Shown here piece by piece: positions 15,368 through 17,730 of a stretch of 17,730 nt of DNA. Made by a program: the position numbers and the translations under genes. The notes beneath the pieces were generated by a model, which saw only the letters and a program-made list of their open reading frames with translations, was not told the DNA's origin and searched no databases. The stretch's first letter is position 1, and the number at the start of each line of letters is the position of its first letter. Origin of the DNA: JAKASV01 sp964595035 (GTDB lineage: Bacteria > Babelota > Babeliae > Babelales > Vermiphilaceae); the NCBI GenBank assembly GCA_964595035.1, contig CAZQNW010000017.1, positions 1 through 17,730 of the forward strand. Reading direction: 5' to 3'.

Positions 15368-15395
15368 TTGACAAATATAAAAATATTTATATAGA
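15368..15395 (+). promoter_or_regulatory. Sigma70-type promoter for the paralogue pair
   Basis: A perfect TTGACA (15368-15373) lies 16 bases from TATAGA (15390-15395; four of six consensus bases). The start would be near 15402, about 60 bases before the ATG at 15461, which has a good AAGGGG site (15448-15453). With the 140-base gap from the preceding hydrolase, this suggests a separate transcription unit. Confidence 0.55.
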
Positions 15396-15460
15396 GTAAT
15401 GGTAAGTAGTGATGTTATATTGTGTATTGATATATTGGCAAATAATCAAGGGGTATATTC

Positions 15461-16513
15461 ATGAAGATAAATGTATTAAAATCTGTTATCGGCTTTGTTA
15501 TACCGCTGACTGCAGGACTGATGTTTGCATCTGCTCCTTCAAGGGAAGGTGAGCCTACGTATGAAGTATTATTATCGAACATACAAAAAGGATACCTTGA
15601 AGGTAATGATGTTGGTTCAAAGTATGCGGAAATTATTGAAAAATACTTTGGATTAGATGGACTTGAGCGGCTTTATAAAGATATTGAGCCTGATGCGAAA
15701 TATGACGTACGAATGCAACTTTTTAGGGATGTGTGGCTTCATAAGAGGATTGAGAAGTTAAAAAAGGCTAGAGCTGCGGCGGAGATTCCTTATGAAATGA
15801 GAACAGCTGTTATTTCTGAAAAGGCAAAGGCTAAAATACGTGAATTAAGAGAAAAAATGGAAAAAATTCATAGTAATGACTGGACAGCATCAGATATATT
15901 TAGAAAAGAGCTTATTGCTGCAATAAATAACAGTGGGTTAGCAGAGGCATTTTGGTATAACAGCAATCTCCTTTTACTGGGATTGAATTTAGCTAAGTAT
16001 AGTTGGCCTTATGAGGTACAACTGGTAATGCTTGCTCCCAGCCCTGGTTATGATTTAATTAAAGAATCTGTGCGTTTGTATAAAATTCACTTGATGCCGT
16101 TGGATAGTAATTTTAAAGATATCGTTTTGAGGTTAATATCCGAGGTTAAAAACAATAGAGATTTGGCAAGTAATATTCATCAAATCAAGATAAAGCCGTT
16201 GTTGGATAAGGATTTACAAAGAATTGATGCTGAGGGTATTGTTCCAAAAATTGTAATCTATAGTTATGGCAAAGAATTGGCTCAAAAAGCTTTAAACATC
16301 ATCTATGATACATTTAAGAATGAGAAAGGTTCCGGCCATTGTCCTCCTTTTAATGAAAAAGTAACAGATTTAATATATTATACTCAGGGTAATCGGGATG
16401 AGAAGTTGGAAGTTCCTCAGTATTACGAACAACCTGATATGGTATATTTTTTCCCAAATGTGACCGGAAAGCATAAGGATTATCATTTGATTAACCCTGC
16501 AAAGAGAAGATAG
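15461..16513 (+). CDS. Secreted protein A of a paralogous pair, possible phospholyase-like domain
   Basis: A 350-residue protein with a signal peptide (MKINVLKSVIGFVIPLTAGL, cleavage likely after ASA near 25). Residues about 30-140 are helical and very charged (KKARAAAEIPYEMR, KAKIRELREKMEK). From about 145 to the end it is homologous to the next gene, and the last 145 residues are more than half identical, with VRLYKIHLMPLD (204-215), PKIVIY (262-267), AQKAL, TQGNRDEK (308-315), EQPDMVYF (323-330) and YHL.NP at the end. K208-x-H210, lysines 243 and 245, Tyr267 and Arg312 have spacings like the active-site residues I recall for OspF/SpvC phosphothreonine lyases; HopA1-type proteins are another possible relative. 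That link is a hypothesis from motif and order only. Well-marked promoter and ribosome binding site. Could be an effector or envelope protein. Confidence 0.75.
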   Translation: MKINVLKSVIGFVIPLTAGLMFASAPSREGEPTYEVLLSNIQKGYLEGNDVGSKYAEIIEKYFGLDGLERLYKDIEPDAKYDVRMQLFRDVWLHKRIEKLKKARAAAEIPYEMRTAVISEKAKAKIRELREKMEKIHSNDWTASDIFRKELIAAINNSGLAEAFWYNSNLLLLGLNLAKYSWPYEVQLVMLAPSPGYDLIKESVRLYKIHLMPLDSNFKDIVLRLISEVKNNRDLASNIHQIKIKPLLDKDLQRIDAEGIVPKIVIYSYGKELAQKALNIIYDTFKNEKGSGHCPPFNEKVTDLIYYTQGNRDEKLEVPQYYEQPDMVYFFPNVTGKHKDYHLINPAKRR

Positions 16514-16562
16514 TACATGCATTTGGCTTTATAAGAAGCTTTAATCTCGAGGAGAGGACGTT

Positions 16563-17705
16563 GTGTCACATGTAAAAACGTTGTTGTGTAGGTTAATTTG
16601 GTTTTTCTTATCTCCCGGAGTCCTATGTGTATATGCAGCAGAAGAAAAACCCGGGTTAATCATCATTAATGAAAGTTCATGGGATATTATCATCAATAAG
16701 CAAAAAGATATGATTATTAAACCTTCTCAAGAACATCGTTTTTACCCAATTCCGGATTCCCTTGATATTCAAGCATGCAAAGATGGTGACCCTCAGGTTC
16801 TTAGCATAGAAAATGATACTGAAGTATTGATCCGCTATCTGTATGCGTTTACGGATTTAAAGTACAATTCTTTGTATGATCTACCAGCCGGCGTTGATCT
16901 CGAAATGTACATAAGTGTTGTGAATGATAGATTGCAATATGGAATGGGAATAAGACCTTCAGGTGCTCAAGCACGGCATGCCACACCTCGAGAAGGAATT
17001 ACGGTTATTCCTGAAGAGGTAAGGAAGCAGCTTATGAGACGATCATTGACTCATGCTAAGATTGTTGTTTCTCAATCGTCGAAATTACTTAGAAAAGATA
17101 TGATTGACGCCATCGAGCGTGAGGGTGTTGTCTGTTATAGCTCAGGGATTGATTTTTTTCCTCATCTTGATTTCAAGGGAGTTTTGAATGTTGCAATGGA
17201 AGGACATGATCTAAAGGAATTTACAGCTTCAGGGCCATTAGAAGTTATTGAACGTGCCGTACGCTTGTATAAGATCCATCTCATGCCATTAGACCAAGAT
17301 TTTAAGTCGGTACTATTGCATCTTGTACGCTTTATCAAGGGAAATGAGCAATTATTACAGGTGATTTCTTCTTTAAAGGTTAAGCCTCTTCTTGAGAGTG
17401 ATTTAAGTTTTTCACCAGGAATAGGAGTATTCCCTAAAATAGTTATATACATAGGGGGTGGGAAAGAAGATGCTCAAAAAGCACTTGATATTTTATACAA
17501 TGAATACTGTAAACAAGAAGGAACAGGGCAGGGTCCTGCTTTTAACGAACAAGTAACAAGTCTCATATATTTCACACAAGGGAATAGGGATGAAAAAATG
17601 ATATATCCGGAATATTTTGAACAACCGGATATGGTTTACTTTTTACATAATGTTACAGGAAAATCTGAAAACTACCATCTCAGAAATCCCAAAAAAGGAA
17701 CATGA
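16563..17705 (+). CDS. Secreted protein B of a paralogous pair, possible phospholyase-like domain
   Basis: A 380-residue protein starting with GTG at 16563 behind a strong GGAGAGG site (16551-16557). The N-terminus (LLCRLIWFFLSPGVLCVYAA, before EEKPG) is a signal peptide. Residues about 30-110 form a strand-rich domain (GLIIINESSWDIIINK onward) not found in the upstream paralogue. From about 165 the two proteins align: LRKDMIDAIEREG matches FRKELIAAINNSG, then VRLYKIHLMPLD (233-244), KVKPLL (272-277), PKIVIY (291-296), TQGNRDEK (338-345) and EQPDMVYF (353-360). The K237-x-H239, Lys272/274, Tyr296 and Arg342 set is kept as in protein A, so these residues are under constraint. It follows its paralogue by 49 bases, apparently in one transcript. 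Function unknown. A further ATG directly abuts its stop at the window edge. Confidence 0.75.
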   Translation: MSHVKTLLCRLIWFFLSPGVLCVYAAEEKPGLIIINESSWDIIINKQKDMIIKPSQEHRFYPIPDSLDIQACKDGDPQVLSIENDTEVLIRYLYAFTDLKYNSLYDLPAGVDLEMYISVVNDRLQYGMGIRPSGAQARHATPREGITVIPEEVRKQLMRRSLTHAKIVVSQSSKLLRKDMIDAIEREGVVCYSSGIDFFPHLDFKGVLNVAMEGHDLKEFTASGPLEVIERAVRLYKIHLMPLDQDFKSVLLHLVRFIKGNEQLLQVISSLKVKPLLESDLSFSPGIGVFPKIVIYIGGGKEDAQKALDILYNEYCKQEGTGQGPAFNEQVTSLIYFTQGNRDEKMIYPEYFEQPDMVYFLHNVTGKSENYHLRNPKKGT

Positions 17706-17730
17706 ATGTACTATGACTGTTTATATTCTG

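Noticed and set aside
17706..17730. Possible first codons of another gene directly after the 17705 stop
   Set aside because: Only 25 bases remain. The ATG at 17706 has AAGGA upstream, so it may be real, but nothing in the peptide can be evaluated.

Overview
The window is bacterial, AT-rich and densely coding, and it uses the standard code (TGA acts as a stop). The housekeeping genes (grpE, lepA, gyrA, dprA, rpmF, acpP) are typical bacterial ones. Between them sit secreted or membrane-anchored proteins of unknown function that belong to no common free-living inventory. They include a tandem run of three small paralogues, a pair of larger paralogues, a secreted alpha/beta hydrolase, and a FabD homologue that has lost its catalytic residues. 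This mix suggests a host-associated bacterium with reduced lipid metabolism. Candidatus Dependentiae (TM6), which live in protists, is my best guess. That placement is inference from gene content and protein style, not from a marker search.

Layout. Positions 1-585 hold grpE on the plus strand. From about 725 to 7748 every gene is on the minus strand. In transcription order these are three paralogous signal-peptide proteins (7748-6957, 6856-5999, 5847-5194), lepA (5115-3295), a secreted possibly propeller-like protein (3141-1900) and a C-terminally anchored RMND1/DUF155-like protein (1804-725). A divergent promoter region (7749-8034) separates this block from gyrA (8035-10515, plus). gyrA ends in a strong hairpin placed almost on top of the dprA start (10587-11714). 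A sigma70-like promoter then leads into rpmF, a YfgM-like membrane TPR protein cut by a 100-N assembly gap (12827-12926), the FabD-like gene, acpP and the alpha/beta hydrolase (to 15320). A near-consensus promoter at 15368-15395 starts a two-gene unit (15461-17705) of secreted paralogues that share a conserved C-terminal domain.

Function. The housekeeping genes cover protein folding (GrpE), ribosome back-translocation (LepA), DNA supercoiling (GyrA), uptake of transforming DNA (DprA) and the large ribosomal subunit (L32). The FabD-like/ACP pair is translationally coupled and stands where a fatty-acid synthesis operon (rpmF-plsX-fabH-fabD-acpP) usually lies. Its acyltransferase lacks the nucleophilic Ser, the malonate-binding Arg and a conserved Gln, so the ACP may serve some other purpose.

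The most interesting candidates for an undescribed system are: (1) the 15461-17705 pair, whose shared domain has a K-x-H motif and downstream Lys/Tyr/Arg spacing reminiscent of OspF/SpvC/HopAI1 phosphothreonine lyases; (2) the three-gene family with a glycine-rich membrane hairpin; and (3) the catalytically dead FabD fused into an ACP operon. There is no rRNA, tRNA, CRISPR array, insertion sequence or attachment site that I can support. No stretch over 300 bases lacks a gene.
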